Assembly: GCF_016861785.1 (NCBI RefSeq)
Contig: NZ_BOLS01000006.1
Span: forward strand, 1 to 64,000
Reading direction: 5' to 3'
DNA length: 64,000 nt
Source of the DNA: Lacticaseibacillus mingshuiensis
Lineage (GTDB): Bacteria; Bacillota; Bacilli; Lactobacillales; Lactobacillaceae
Shown: in pieces, positions 40,201 to 48,443 of the stretch
How the letters are laid out: the number at the start of each line of letters is the position of its first letter
How positions within the stretch are numbered: position 1 is the first letter of the stretch
Notes under the pieces: model-generated
The model's database searches: none
What the model saw: only the letters and a program-made list of their open reading frames with translations
What the model was told of the DNA's origin: nothing
Position numbers and translations under genes: made by a program

Positions 40201-40457
40201 GTCGTGACATCTAGGCCCTTTTGCTTGTCCCGCAGGCTTTCAATTTTGCTTTCTTGAGCCTTTATGCTATCGCCCAAACCCTTGTAGCGCGTCTCTGCTG
40301 CTTTCAGGTACTCGCCGGTGGACTTTAGCGCTGCTTCCTGCGACTTCCACGCATTCTTGGTTGAACTGATAACAGCATTTAAGCTCTTGAGTGACGTTTC
40401 GGCTTTGAGCGTGTTCAGAGCGACTTCTGTGCCCATTTCAGCCTGAACTTTTTGCAT
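37269..40457 (-). CDS. Tape measure protein
   Basis: 1062 residues, sets tail length and takes part in DNA injection. The N-terminal third is coiled coil (about 1-230). A TMP core around 270-500 includes the conserved ASGTEINTMQKSVDSF and the GAMAQIRGGWTSLKAKLA motif. Hydrophobic stretches lie at about 590-720 (including GGGIGFVLGGPVGAAIGAT). The C-terminus holds the GNRMAIGGEAGPEMVVPL motif typical of lactic phage tape measures. Length exceeds any other gene here, as expected. Confidence 0.93.
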   Translation of the reverse strand: MQKVQAEMGTEVALNTLKAETSLKSLNAVISSTKNAWKSQEAALKSTGEYLKAAETRYKGLGDSIKAQESKIESLRDKQKGLDVTTKDGAESYLKYQKDIDSATTQLKSLEAQQTRAKSSLEYQKSGLAGLQTEYKQITTVSNSYVERLKAEGKQQEANKAQMTGYKDIISNLNKQLSAQEKELSRIATASGKDSDAWRTQKVRVDETATALAKTKTSMTELDSAMKKANPSVFSRIKTAIEGTNKQAEKTPSLFKKIVAGGLVTNAISNGFSTLTSSIKSTITSGLELDEAGEKINDTWKNMGKNANDIQILGDQMGYLRAQTGASGTEINTMQKSVDSFTHGVTEKTTVISAGIAGIATASHIGGSGMDTLAKSMQKVVASGDLTSGGLARLEKQAPTLGAQLAKAAGVSQGAFATMVAKGKISSADFQNLLYKIGTTSGTTFKTYGKTAEGAMAQIRGGWTSLKAKLAAPLLEVKNSGMASLSSLITSPVVQNAATSLGNGLAYVANMAKKGLDYISAHKKDVTGIASDMWDIAKVAGAEVWSIAKTTIKDIAGWLGVGGKNAKTMKDPLGTVHDILDKIAKNKDGIKGTVKVLAALWVTKKVLTFAGSLLRVYDNLKKLSETELFSKIAANFSKFANSKLGTATAVVTIAYDAVSDIKDLTKAFSKGGTVGQKFHASGETAGTLIGGGIGFVLGGPVGAAIGATVGKVAGGWAGDAAKKFTDGWNAKAKPKDWLGKLGFNAHKGATGIAKWWKGIQTQNDKSNAQMEKQQAAANKKMKKDWDSFWGKVGDKTRSTWSDVKKSVSDGLSKIKSNSKSGMAGVKSHISDAWTAVKSKTSSTWSSIKSKVGGVVDWVSSHVKGGWSGLGGVVGRIFGSVGNAIVHPIQTAKSLLGGLVNGIKGLFNFHIRLPHIPLPHFDISGSMNPLDWIKHHTLPHISVDWYANGGLINTPTLLSAGNRMAIGGEAGPEMVVPLSASKASRAWQLLGQAVQQINASQSSAQTQVAPASDNSDLIAAINALGLLMTKLSFNVQIGDDQFYPKVAPKVKAYNDRQNSFRTA

Positions 40458-40530
40458 GCTTACACTTCCTTTATATACAAAAAGGGACAGACGGCTTTGG
40501 TATACCGACTATCCCATGTGTCATTCTGCG

Positions 40531-40746
40531 TTACATCAAGCCCAGACCCTTGAGCATTTGTTCGGGGTCTTGCTGGCGATCCTCTGGCTTTTTTGCCGTT
40601 TGAAGCTCCAGCAGGTCATAGAAGTCACTATCCAGCCATTGCTCAGGCGTCCAATGCAGATACACCAGCGTGTCTTGCCCCGACAGCTTCAAATCTTCCA
40701 GCTTGTTTTTCAGCTCAAACACCGTTTTACGCTTGTTCGGCTTCGC
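40531..40746 (-). CDS. Tail assembly chaperone C-terminal part (gpT-like), +1 frame
   Basis: This segment is open in the +1 frame relative to the chaperone gene upstream and overlaps its end. It reads AKPNKRKTVFELKNKLEDL and continues to GLGLM, 71 residues. It has only a weak GTG (40722) without a ribosome binding site. In most siphophages the second chaperone product is made by ribosomal frameshifting. Here a run AAAA in codons GAC AAA AGC would allow a +1 slip on Lys117, giving a fusion of about 188 residues. Lambda uses -1; Listeria phage PSA uses +1. Confidence 0.7.
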   Translation of the reverse strand, partial: AKPNKRKTVFELKNKLEDLKLSGQDTLVYLHWTPEQWLDSDFYDLLELQTAKKPEDRQQDPEQMLKGLGLM

Positions 40747-41098
40747 TTTTGTCGTCCGCCTGTGATGCCTCTTTGGTCAACTTTGCAATATCTTCATCAC
40801 TTAAACCCTGAACGCGTAAAATAACGTTGTTAGCAATTTCAACGGTCTCACTAAACTCTAAGTCGTCTAGCTTTTCTTGTTCTTTTTGGTTTAACTTGAG
40901 CGTGTCCGTGATGTAATTCATCACGTCATCAATCAGCTTCTGCTGTTGCTTAAGCTGTTCCACCGGCGTTAGGTCCGCGTCTTCAACGTCATCAACCTGC
41001 GCCATCATCAGCTGTAAAGATAACGTGGCCTTCATGACCCTGTTGGTCACCTTGACGATATGCTCACGGTTGCTTAGCTTAGCTTCTTTAATTTTCAT
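40727..41098 (-). CDS. Tail assembly chaperone N-terminal protein (gpG-like)
   Basis: 123 residues, helical and acidic at the end (EDIAKLTKEASQADDKSEAEQA). Position between major tail protein and tape measure, and the overlap with an out-of-phase downstream frame, identify it as the gpG-like chaperone. It coats tape measure protein during tail assembly. The ATG follows AAGGAG. Confidence 0.8.
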   Translation of the reverse strand: MKIKEAKLSNREHIVKVTNRVMKATLSLQLMMAQVDDVEDADLTPVEQLKQQQKLIDDVMNYITDTLKLNQKEQEKLDDLEFSETVEIANNVILRVQGLSDEDIAKLTKEASQADDKSEAEQA

Positions 41099-41197
41099 TA
41101 TGAATTCTCCTTAAAAGATTAACGCCGACAGCACGGCTTGCACGTGCTTGCCGCTAGTGCCGGCTCGTATCCTCAATAAGCCCATGCGGGTGTTCGC

Positions 41198-41818
41198 TTA
41201 ATTGCCAGTACCCGTGCTAGTACCCGTGCCAGTTGCCGCTACATAACCACCGAATACTTCTTTGAGCATCGTTGGTTGATCGAAGCCAGTATCGGCAGAG
41301 TTATACAGCTTAAATGGCTTGTGACCGAACGCGATTGTATCCAAGGCGGAAATGGTAAGCGCATCATCGACAATCTGCTTATTATCATCATTAGTCTGGA
41401 CGTTGGCTTCACTTTCAACGGCTGTGGCGTTACCGAACCCGAAGTAAATGCTGCTGCCACTGAGCGACTGCGTTTCAATCAACATGGCGATATGTGCAGG
41501 GTCGCTTGGCGTCCAACCGCCCTTACCATCGCTAACAAAACCCTTGATTTTCTGCTTGATGTCAAAATCAAGATTAAGCGAGTCATAGGCAATAGACGGT
41601 GCCGCGGCGCCATAAGTAACCTGCTGACTTACATTGTTGCCGTACCGCTTGGTGGAGCTACCAACCAGACCCGTGATGTTGGCCGTTTTTGACCCCATGT
41701 CCTTTGTATCTACTTGATAAAGCCCGTCTGCTGAAAGCCCGTCTTCACCCTTCAAAAGCTGCTGAGTGACTGGATCGACCAGCGCAAACGTGACCATTTT
41801 TAAACCTACAATAGCCAT
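41198..41818 (-). CDS. Major tail protein
   Basis: 206 residues, a phi13-type major tail tube protein: VGLKMVTFALVDPVTQQLL at the start, a beta-rich core and QSLSGSSIYFGFGNATAVESE in the middle. The last 10 residues are a Gly/Thr repeat (TGTGTSTGTGN). The 100 bases downstream of the stop contain hairpin-forming sequence but no gene; the next start is at 41098. Confidence 0.85.
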   Translation of the reverse strand: MAIVGLKMVTFALVDPVTQQLLKGEDGLSADGLYQVDTKDMGSKTANITGLVGSSTKRYGNNVSQQVTYGAAAPSIAYDSLNLDFDIKQKIKGFVSDGKGGWTPSDPAHIAMLIETQSLSGSSIYFGFGNATAVESEANVQTNDDNKQIVDDALTISALDTIAFGHKPFKLYNSADTGFDQPTMLKEVFGGYVAATGTGTSTGTGN

Positions 41819-42199
41819 TTAATTACCTCCAATATTCTTTTCGCGTGAAAAATAAAATGTGTTCATCAGTTGCTGTGTGTCTTGGTCTAATGTGCGCTGA
41901 CGTACTGCCACGACTTGCCAACCCGCGTGAACAAACGCCTTCATTAGTGCTACTTCAAGCGTCTCTGGGTCGCCGTCGAACTCTTGCGAGTACCAGACTT
42001 GTACCTCAACCTCTTGGTAAAGCCGCCAGAAGTCACCGTTGCCATATCCGGAAGGATTATTGGCTGCATCAGTCACCAACACCACCGTCTTGTCTAGGCT
42101 GTCGATGGCTTCCTGAGGTAAGTTGTTGCCATAAACTTCATCTATGCCAACTAAAGAAGCGGCGCTAATCAAAGCAACCGCATCATCTACTGCGCTCAT
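41819..42199 (-). CDS. DUF806 tail-terminator-like protein
   Basis: 126 residues with DUF806 features (PQEAIDSLDKTVVLVTDAAN, YQEVEVQVWYSQEFDGDPETLE, FYFSREKNIGG). It sits between the gp10-like and major tail genes, the place of the tail terminator/completion protein, which caps the tail tube at the head end. Overlaps the gp10-like gene by one base and abuts the tail gene. Confidence 0.78.
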   Translation of the reverse strand: MSAVDDAVALISAASLVGIDEVYGNNLPQEAIDSLDKTVVLVTDAANNPSGYGNGDFWRLYQEVEVQVWYSQEFDGDPETLEVALMKAFVHAGWQVVAVRQRTLDQDTQQLMNTFYFSREKNIGGN

Positions 42200-42612
42200 T
42201 ATTCGCCACCGCCTATCTTCTTGATTACCTTCTGATATTCCTCGAATTCAGCCGCAAGTACTTCATCTTTATCATCGTCACGTGCATTGTCCACGAAATG
42301 GTCACCACGAATGTACTTTGTGCCATCATTAAGGAACCGGGCAACGAACTCTTTCTTGGTGAACCCAGCCATGGACTTGCCATTATGCCTACCGTCAACG
42401 TCACCAGTTGCCGACGCAATGTCATCGGTTAAGTGCCCATATTCGCCGCCTGACCCCTTTGTGTTTGGGTGATTTGCCTTGGTGGCTTCTGTTAGCTTAT
42501 CAGCCAGAACGTCGGCTCCGGCTTTGGTTATCTTTTCTTGTTGCTTGCTAGTCAACTTAGCCGCTTGGGTAACCTGCTTTTGCCATTGATCTAATGCTTC
42601 GTTGAGGTCCAT
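42199..42612 (-). CDS. HK97 gp10-type tail component
   Basis: 137 residues, basic, starting with the helix MDLNEALDQWQKQVTQAAK. Family segments VLADKLTEATKANHPNTKGSG, YGHLTDDI and EFVARFLNDGTKYIRGDHFVD are clear (gp10/minor head-tail connector). It helps join head and tail. Confidence 0.85.
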   Translation of the reverse strand: MDLNEALDQWQKQVTQAAKLTSKQQEKITKAGADVLADKLTEATKANHPNTKGSGGEYGHLTDDIASATGDVDGRHNGKSMAGFTKKEFVARFLNDGTKYIRGDHFVDNARDDDKDEVLAAEFEEYQKVIKKIGGGE

Positions 42613-42614
42613 TA

Positions 42615-42956
42615 CTACGCCCCCTTAGTTACTTTGGTAAGGGTCAGGTAGTCATAGCGGAGAGCATCGTTACTGTCGTCCGGGCTAATGTCTGAAATGT
42701 CATACACAACACCATCAAGGCGTGCCTGTTTCTGATTAATGTTTCTAGCATCATGACGGACTATGATGGTGATTGAATTATCCAAGCGTGTTCCCACAAG
42801 CGTGTACTGCTGCGTGAGTGTTCGTTTCTGCTGCTTGAAATGCAAGCTATAAGCTGGCACGAAGCTGGTGACGTTAACACCAGCACCAGTTTTATGTGAC
42901 TGTGGAGAACCTAGCTCAACCGTTCGGCTGAAATCGGCTGCCTTAAATTTTGCCAT
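42615..42956 (-). CDS. Head closure / head-tail adaptor protein
   Basis: 113 residues, beta-rich (FVPAYSLHFKQQKRTLTQQY, NSITIIVRHDARN, YDISDISPDDSN), matching SPP1 gp16-like head-tail stoppers. The ATG at 42956 opens the MAKFKAADFSR region and overlaps the end of the connector gene by 14 bases; a longer frame lacks a site. Confidence 0.8.
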   Translation of the reverse strand: MAKFKAADFSRTVELGSPQSHKTGAGVNVTSFVPAYSLHFKQQKRTLTQQYTLVGTRLDNSITIIVRHDARNINQKQARLDGVVYDISDISPDDSNDALRYDYLTLTKVTKGA

Positions 42957-43281
42957 CAGTATCACCAGCCTTTGCCGCTTGGTCACGCTGGATTTTCCAA
43001 CGAATACTGTTGATCATGTATGCGTAGCTGGGCGGATAGGCTTTGTTTTGATCGGATAGGGCACCGCGTGAGTAATACATGTAGTCAACAAGTACCCGAA
43101 CCGCTTGATTAAACAACGGATATGCCCTATAAACATCAATCCCAATCGTGTCATCAATGGCCCCGGTAACTGCGTCCTCTGCCGTACTGATCATATCGGC
43201 AAGAATTGAAGCATCGCCATCGGCGTCAAGATTAAGATATTTTTGCATGTCTTCCGGGGTAACCCCTTGACCATCTGCCAT
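42943..43281 (-). CDS. Head-tail connector, gp6/gp15-like
   Basis: 112 residues, all helical: VTPEDMQKYLNLDADGDASIL, LADMISTAEDAVTGAI, QAVRVLVDYMYYSRGAL. This is the HK97 gp6-type adaptor that docks to the portal. It is the first gene after the capsid. Confidence 0.85.
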   Translation of the reverse strand: MADGQGVTPEDMQKYLNLDADGDASILADMISTAEDAVTGAIDDTIGIDVYRAYPLFNQAVRVLVDYMYYSRGALSDQNKAYPPSYAYMINSIRWKIQRDQAAKAGDTDGKI

Positions 43282-43352
43282 ATTCAGCCCTCCCTTAATA
43301 GCCGCCCGTCATATCGACGAATTGTTTATTTCTTAGGCGACTAACGATCGTA

Positions 43353-44531
43353 TTACTTACCAGTACCGGAACCAGATGCAGAATCTGTGTTGGTTACAAA
43401 ATAGCCGGCATTGCTATCGGCCTTTTCGACGCCAAATCTGAACGCGGCACCGAGATAACGGCCATAAATCTTGCTGTCTTCCCATGCCAACGTAACCTGT
43501 TGACGATCCGCAAACAGCACACCACGTTTCAGATCACCAACAAATGCCTTCTGATCGCCGGCGGCAGAACCTAGAAGCATATCGCCAACAACATAAACAG
43601 GGACGCCCAGAACAGTACCCTTTGCAGCACCGCTAGTAATGGAATCGGACGCGTCGTGAAGCAAGTATCGACCGTTCTTATCCTTCAAAGTGTCGAGTGT
43701 GTTGAACAAGGACTGAGTAACCACAAGCGCCCGACTATATGCCGGGTCAAGATCAACGTTCAGGATGTGCTTAAGATTATCAACCAAAGTGTCAGTGGTT
43801 GTAGCCTTAGCAGTGAACGACTGCAACACAGGCGCAATCAACGCGTTGTAGGTGTTGACAGACTTCTCGTTAATGGACTGGCCAACCAGTGCGGTCAAGT
43901 CCACTTCAGAATCAGCAATAGCTTCTTCGGACAGAGGAATTGCGCCACGGTACGTGCCAACAGACCAGTCCACCTGTTCAAATTCAGGCTCAGCAAGTGT
44001 GGGATTTTCGGCCAATTCTGCCACACTAGAAAAGCGATCGGTTGCCCGTTTCAAAATCGGGTATGTACCCTTAGGAGTAGTAACCGGCGTCTTGGTAACC
44101 AAGGTGGACAAATCCACAACTGAATTTACTTCTGCGGTAGGGTCATAGATGATTTCTTCCGGAATTAGCACGCCTGCTTCTGTCGAAGTGACGTGACCAG
44201 CTGCAGCATCAACCACCTTGCCATGGCTATGGATGAAGTCGTTGATAGCCTTCTTCTTCGCATCGATTGGCTTCTTGGACAGGTCGGTGCCCTCCTGTTG
44301 TTCATTATCCACTGGCTTGTCAGGATCAGAATTGGCCTTATTTTCATCTTCAAGTGCTTTAATCTGGTCGTTGATAGCGTCCCGACGTGCCTTTGCAGCG
44401 GTAAGGTCGTCCTTGATCTTTTGAAAATCATCGACAGAGGCATTCTCATCTTGCAGTTTTACGTTCAATTGAGCGTTCAAATCAGCACACTTGGCACTGA
44501 CATCGTTAAAAAGTGTTTGTAACTTGTCCAT
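43353..44531 (-). CDS. Major capsid protein, HK97 fold
   Basis: 392 residues. The first ~110 form a coiled-coil scaffold (delta) domain (LQTLFNDVSAKCADLNAQLN, KIKDDLTAAKARRDAI) removed by the protease. The mature part starts near residue 115 and shows the HK97 capsid pattern VPEEIIYDPTAEVNSVVDLS-like region, PVTTPKGTYPILKR and LFADRQQVTLAWEDSKIYGR. The end is Gly/Ser-rich. Its start overlaps the protease stop by a base. Confidence 0.92.
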   Translation of the reverse strand: MDKLQTLFNDVSAKCADLNAQLNVKLQDENASVDDFQKIKDDLTAAKARRDAINDQIKALEDENKANSDPDKPVDNEQQEGTDLSKKPIDAKKKAINDFIHSHGKVVDAAAGHVTSTEAGVLIPEEIIYDPTAEVNSVVDLSTLVTKTPVTTPKGTYPILKRATDRFSSVAELAENPTLAEPEFEQVDWSVGTYRGAIPLSEEAIADSEVDLTALVGQSINEKSVNTYNALIAPVLQSFTAKATTTDTLVDNLKHILNVDLDPAYSRALVVTQSLFNTLDTLKDKNGRYLLHDASDSITSGAAKGTVLGVPVYVVGDMLLGSAAGDQKAFVGDLKRGVLFADRQQVTLAWEDSKIYGRYLGAAFRFGVEKADSNAGYFVTNTDSASGSGTGK

Positions 44532-45217
44532 TATTGGACCTCCTTTTTGTCATAAAAAATAGCCAGCTTCTTGTTTAGCAGATCGTTCTGCTTAGGAAGT
44601 TGACCACGTAACTTGTCGTTTTCGTCCTTCAAATTCTTGATGCGTTGAACCGCTTGATGTGGAATAATCGGACCTACCGCATTTACAATCGGCGCATCGA
44701 AGTCTAGTTTTTCATCTGCAAGACCGAGCTCAATTGCCTGATCGGCAGTAAGCCATGTTTCAGAATCCATTAGCTCAATAAAATTATCGGCAGGCTTACC
44801 TGTCTTGGTTGCGTACAAGTCAGCAATCGCATTGTCTGTTGTTTGCAGCATGCCAGAAGCCTTATTGATATCGTTGACGTTTCCACTAGCGTCGCTTGAT
44901 GCTCGGTGGATCATCATCTTCGCACCCGGCGCCATCTGAACCGTATTAGCACCCATAGCAACAATAGTCGCAGCTGAGTATGCGTTAGACACAACCTTCG
45001 CTGTCACATTGCCCGAGTATGCGCGCAAGGCATTACAAATTTCCGTTGCTGGATCTACCTCGCCACCATCGGAGGCAATCTCAAGTGTGACATCAGAACC
45101 ATCGTCGGGCAGCTTATCAACAATATCTGACGGCGATACAACCGTAATTCCGAACCAATCACGATAGATTGGCGCATAGTCGTTGCTTGTAATGTAGCCT
45201 TTAACCGGAATAATCAC
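44531..45217 (-). CDS. ClpP-type prohead protease
   Basis: 228 residues. ClpP fold with GEVDPATEICNALRAYSGNV, the nucleophile segment SNAYSAATIVAMGAN and the catalytic MMIHRASSDASG (His), then an acidic residue in YATKTGKPADNF. It matures the capsid by removing the delta domain. Linked by a 4-base overlap to the portal gene and a 1-base overlap to the capsid gene. Confidence 0.92.
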   Translation of the reverse strand: MIIPVKGYITSNDYAPIYRDWFGITVVSPSDIVDKLPDDGSDVTLEIASDGGEVDPATEICNALRAYSGNVTAKVVSNAYSAATIVAMGANTVQMAPGAKMMIHRASSDASGNVNDINKASGMLQTTDNAIADLYATKTGKPADNFIELMDSETWLTADQAIELGLADEKLDFDAPIVNAVGPIIPHQAVQRIKNLKDENDKLRGQLPKQNDLLNKKLAIFYDKKEVQ

Positions 45218-46365
45218 TTGTCATCACCTCCCTTCGTTGAGCTGGTAAGCGGTTTGAAATCAGGCAAATTATTGGGGAAAAAGCCCGATCCTTTAAGGAT
45301 AAATTGTGCCTGCTCAGCGCCTAGCACCCCGGACTTGGCAAGATTGGCTATCTGGTTAATCAGTATTGAGTCGTCAACATCCAACATATCTTTGATATCC
45401 AATTCAAGGTCCGGTGCGTTCATCTTCAAGCGCAGCTCGTCCACGATTGGATTAACGTATGAGTTTAAGTTTGCCAGATATGTTGCCTTGATTTGGTCAA
45501 TATTGGAGTGCTGGCTTTCAGTCGACGTGCCACCGCCCAAAATGTCACTGGGTACACCAAAGGCCTTGGAGATTTGGTCAGCAGAGTATGCTGAATTATC
45601 AGCCAAGGCCTTAAATACATCAGTCTTCATTTCAAGCTGGGTGTATTTGAACCCATCGGGTAAAACCATCAGGCGACCAGAGTTATCACCAGTATTGGCT
45701 TTCTCAAACTCTTCACGGGCGGCTTCTAGGTCTTTACCATCGCTTAAATAGTTACTTATTTCGAGCTGTCCAGCAGGATTAATCTGATTTTCCATAGCGC
45801 TCATGTTGCTTTTTGAGGCTTTATCGTCCAAATTAAGGGCGTTTTGCAGGCTTTCTAAAGGTGATCGGCCAATCAAGTACCGATATTGTGGATCTGGCAT
45901 GAGCCTAAAATGAAGCATTTGGTTCTGTCTAAGCACCATTTGAGGACGATCATTGCTCTCTAAAACCGTATATACGATGCCTGTATTGCCTGGCAAGTAG
46001 TTAATCTGGACATCAGAGTTAGGAATATGCTCCAAGTTTGGCCCAACTAAGGGGATATAGTCGTTGCCCGACAAGCACAACTGCATCAACGCACCTTGCC
46101 AAAAAGAAAACCGGCCTATCAAACCGCTAGGGCTCTCAAGTCGGTTCAGTGTTGCAGTATTTTCGGTCTTGAAGTGCGCCGAGGCAACATCGCTAGCAAT
46201 ACGGTTGATCACACTATAAACATTAGTGTTCTGCAAAGCAGACAGCGCCGAAACATAAGAAAGCTGCATGCCGCCAACCGTGGTCGTTAAAAACGCAGGA
46301 TTGCTCGGATAGACCATGTTTTTGGCTTTACGTTTATTGAAGTTTCTAGGGGTTAGAAGTCCCAT
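45214..46365 (-). CDS. Portal protein, HK97 family
   Basis: 383 residues. Family pieces: LSALQNTNVYSVINRIASDVAS at the start, GNDYIPLVG, RSPLESLQNALNLDDKASKSN in the middle and VPSDILGGGTSTESQHSNIDQ toward the end. It forms the dodecameric portal through which DNA enters. The ATG follows GGGGGTGAGG within the end of the small membrane gene upstream. Confidence 0.94.
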   Translation of the reverse strand: MGLLTPRNFNKRKAKNMVYPSNPAFLTTTVGGMQLSYVSALSALQNTNVYSVINRIASDVASAHFKTENTATLNRLESPSGLIGRFSFWQGALMQLCLSGNDYIPLVGPNLEHIPNSDVQINYLPGNTGIVYTVLESNDRPQMVLRQNQMLHFRLMPDPQYRYLIGRSPLESLQNALNLDDKASKSNMSAMENQINPAGQLEISNYLSDGKDLEAAREEFEKANTGDNSGRLMVLPDGFKYTQLEMKTDVFKALADNSAYSADQISKAFGVPSDILGGGTSTESQHSNIDQIKATYLANLNSYVNPIVDELRLKMNAPDLELDIKDMLDVDDSILINQIANLAKSGVLGAEQAQFILKGSGFFPNNLPDFKPLTSSTKGGDDK

Positions 46366-46371
46366 TTAGCC

Positions 46372-46545
46372 TCACCCCCTTTCTTTGTCCAAAATATAGG
46401 CAATCACACACAGCTCAATTCCGGAAACTAAGTAGCCAAGTACCAGATTGAAGGTGAATGCGGCCACTGAAATCAACGCTAATCCGAGAACAAACACCAG
46501 TACTGTTCCCCAATTGCTGAAAAAATTATTAATTACTTTCGCCAT
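46372..46545 (-). CDS. Small membrane protein between terL and portal
   Basis: 57 residues with two hydrophobic segments (GTVLVFVLGLALISVAAF and LVLGYLVSGIELCVIAYIL). Its ATG overlaps the terL stop (TAATG), behind GGAGGTGG. Similar small proteins occupy this slot in lactobacillus phages; role unknown. Confidence 0.75.
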   Translation of the reverse strand: MAKVINNFFSNWGTVLVFVLGLALISVAAFTFNLVLGYLVSGIELCVIAYILDKERG

Positions 46546-48443
46546 TACTTACCACCTCCAAACATCGCCTTGAAGAAGTCACGTTTTTCCTGTGCGTCTA
46601 GGTCATTCAGCGGGTTATAGCCCTCATCATGATAGTTTTCAAAATAGAACTTGGCCTGCGCGTGGGCATTAATAAGTGCATCAGTCGTATCGATGTGATC
46701 GTTGGTGCGGTTTTGACGGTCAATCTTGACCGAACCACCGCGATCTTCTACCAATACAGCGTTGTTTAGCCCATCAATCAGTAGCGGATCATTTAGCATC
46801 GAAATGTTGCCATTAATAAACAAATTCTGAAAGTCCTTCGTAGGTTCATTCAACTTGAACGAGGTTGGAGGCAAAGGAAACCATTGCCACTGCGGTTGAT
46901 AATTCTCCAGTTTCTTTTCGAGCCATTCACCGTGGTTTGGATCAGCAATGATGAATTTAACCTTGAGCCGATGTTGATTAACATAATCAACCAACCACTG
47001 GTAAACCTGATCGGTGTTGATTACGCCTGATGCAAGATTGGTGATGTCAACAAATCCTTCATCTTGCAATTTAAGGTAATCTAATCCGTCCTGCTTCGAC
47101 TTGGCTTCAATGGTTTTTGCCTGTGCGAAGGGAATAAAGCTGTGCTGCTGAACATGGAACATGTGTTTGTCATGATCAGTGTACGGATAAATGAAGCCAA
47201 AAGACGTATTATCATTTGTCTGTGACCCGTCAAACCCGATAAACACATCACGCCCGTTCACATCGAAGTGGTCAATAATACTGCGTTGAATGTTGTCTAG
47301 GGACAAATAGCTGTTCTGAAATCTCCGGCTCCACAGATTTAGTGACTTATTTACGAAGGTTTCAAGCGTTCCCTCACGTTCATTATCGTTGCGATCCTGA
47401 TTAAGAGCCTTTTGAAGGTTGTCCCGTTTACTATTTTGCAACTCAAGCAGATTAGGATTAGATTTTGCCCATGTTTCGGGTTCAAATACCTCATCCTCCG
47501 AGTCCTGAGCATAAATTACTTGGAATACGTTGTCAGCGTCTCGAACGGCGTCATGCTCAATGGCAGACCGGGTAACATCTTCGTCGTTCTTAAACTTAAC
47601 CTTGATATCTGGATAAGCTGTTGAAATCTTGACAAACATTCGGTTCTTAATGCCATTTTGTCCGGATGTAATCTGTTTTAAGGTCTCATTCAGTGCTGGC
47701 CTCAAGTTACCAATTTCATCATAAACAGCGATTGCATTGTGGAAACTATCAAAGCCGCCGCCTTGTGATGTGCCTTTTCTGATCGTATTCTTAGTGTTTT
47801 TTGCAATAACTTGCGTGGTTTGGGCTTCCACGCCACGCTCTCTAGCATCATCTGCAAAGTCCGGCAGGGATAAAATTGTCTTCGCCTGCAAAGACACGTC
47901 ATTGAACAGCTTGGTTGCATGTTCACTGTCGTAACTGGCCACTAGCAAGTCCTGTGATGTCGCATTCCAGCAGACTACAAAGTAATAAAAGTTGATTAGA
48001 ATTGATGCTAGCCAAGTTTTGCCCTGCTGACGCGCGATTGAAATGTTAGACGTTGTGAATCGGGTCCCATTATCAGGCGTCCGCCAACCAATCAAGCTAT
48101 CCAGAATGAACGATTGCCACTTAAAGGGCTGAATATTATTTGTGGTATCTTCAGGGTTGGGTAGCAAGCGTGAGAAGTATTCGATCGCGTCCACCATGTC
48201 TGGACTGTATTGATAGGGAAAATCATCCTCGCCAATCCGCAGTAAATCATTCAAGTGCCTAATACATGCCAGCTGAGTATCTCTTCCAGTCATGTATTTA
48301 TTGGTGAACATCACATCATAAGCGTATCTTGTTCCTGGATCGTGGTACTTATCAAACAGTCCTTGGTAATCTGATTGGTACGGCTTTACGTAGCCGCGAA
48401 TATCTTGCACACCGGTAAAATCAAACGTCCGCACCAAACCCAA
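46545..48443 (-). CDS. terL: Terminase large subunit
   Basis: 632 residues, Terminase_1 family. ATPase: Walker A-like SIARQQGKTWLASI near residue 140, Walker B AVYDEIGNL near 240. Nuclease: FIGFDGSQTND and later acidic residues in NRTNDHIDTTDALINA. It cuts concatemeric DNA and drives packaging. The start overlaps terS by 23 bases. Confidence 0.95.
   Translation of the reverse strand: MGLVRTFDFTGVQDIRGYVKPYQSDYQGLFDKYHDPGTRYAYDVMFTNKYMTGRDTQLACIRHLNDLLRIGEDDFPYQYSPDMVDAIEYFSRLLPNPEDTTNNIQPFKWQSFILDSLIGWRTPDNGTRFTTSNISIARQQGKTWLASILINFYYFVVCWNATSQDLLVASYDSEHATKLFNDVSLQAKTILSLPDFADDARERGVEAQTTQVIAKNTKNTIRKGTSQGGGFDSFHNAIAVYDEIGNLRPALNETLKQITSGQNGIKNRMFVKISTAYPDIKVKFKNDEDVTRSAIEHDAVRDADNVFQVIYAQDSEDEVFEPETWAKSNPNLLELQNSKRDNLQKALNQDRNDNEREGTLETFVNKSLNLWSRRFQNSYLSLDNIQRSIIDHFDVNGRDVFIGFDGSQTNDNTSFGFIYPYTDHDKHMFHVQQHSFIPFAQAKTIEAKSKQDGLDYLKLQDEGFVDITNLASGVINTDQVYQWLVDYVNQHRLKVKFIIADPNHGEWLEKKLENYQPQWQWFPLPPTSFKLNEPTKDFQNLFINGNISMLNDPLLIDGLNNAVLVEDRGGSVKIDRQNRTNDHIDTTDALINAHAQAKFYFENYHDEGYNPLNDLDAQEKRDFFKAMFGGGK

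Noticed and set aside
41150-41210. A frameshifted extension of the major tail protein
   Set aside because: The Gly/Thr-rich end suggested a slip, but the -1 frame stops after about 15 codons and the +1 frame sooner, with no Ig-like domain.
43300-43370. A frameshifted extension of the capsid protein as in phage A2
   Set aside because: The -1 frame closes at once after the Gly-rich end; no extension domain is encoded.
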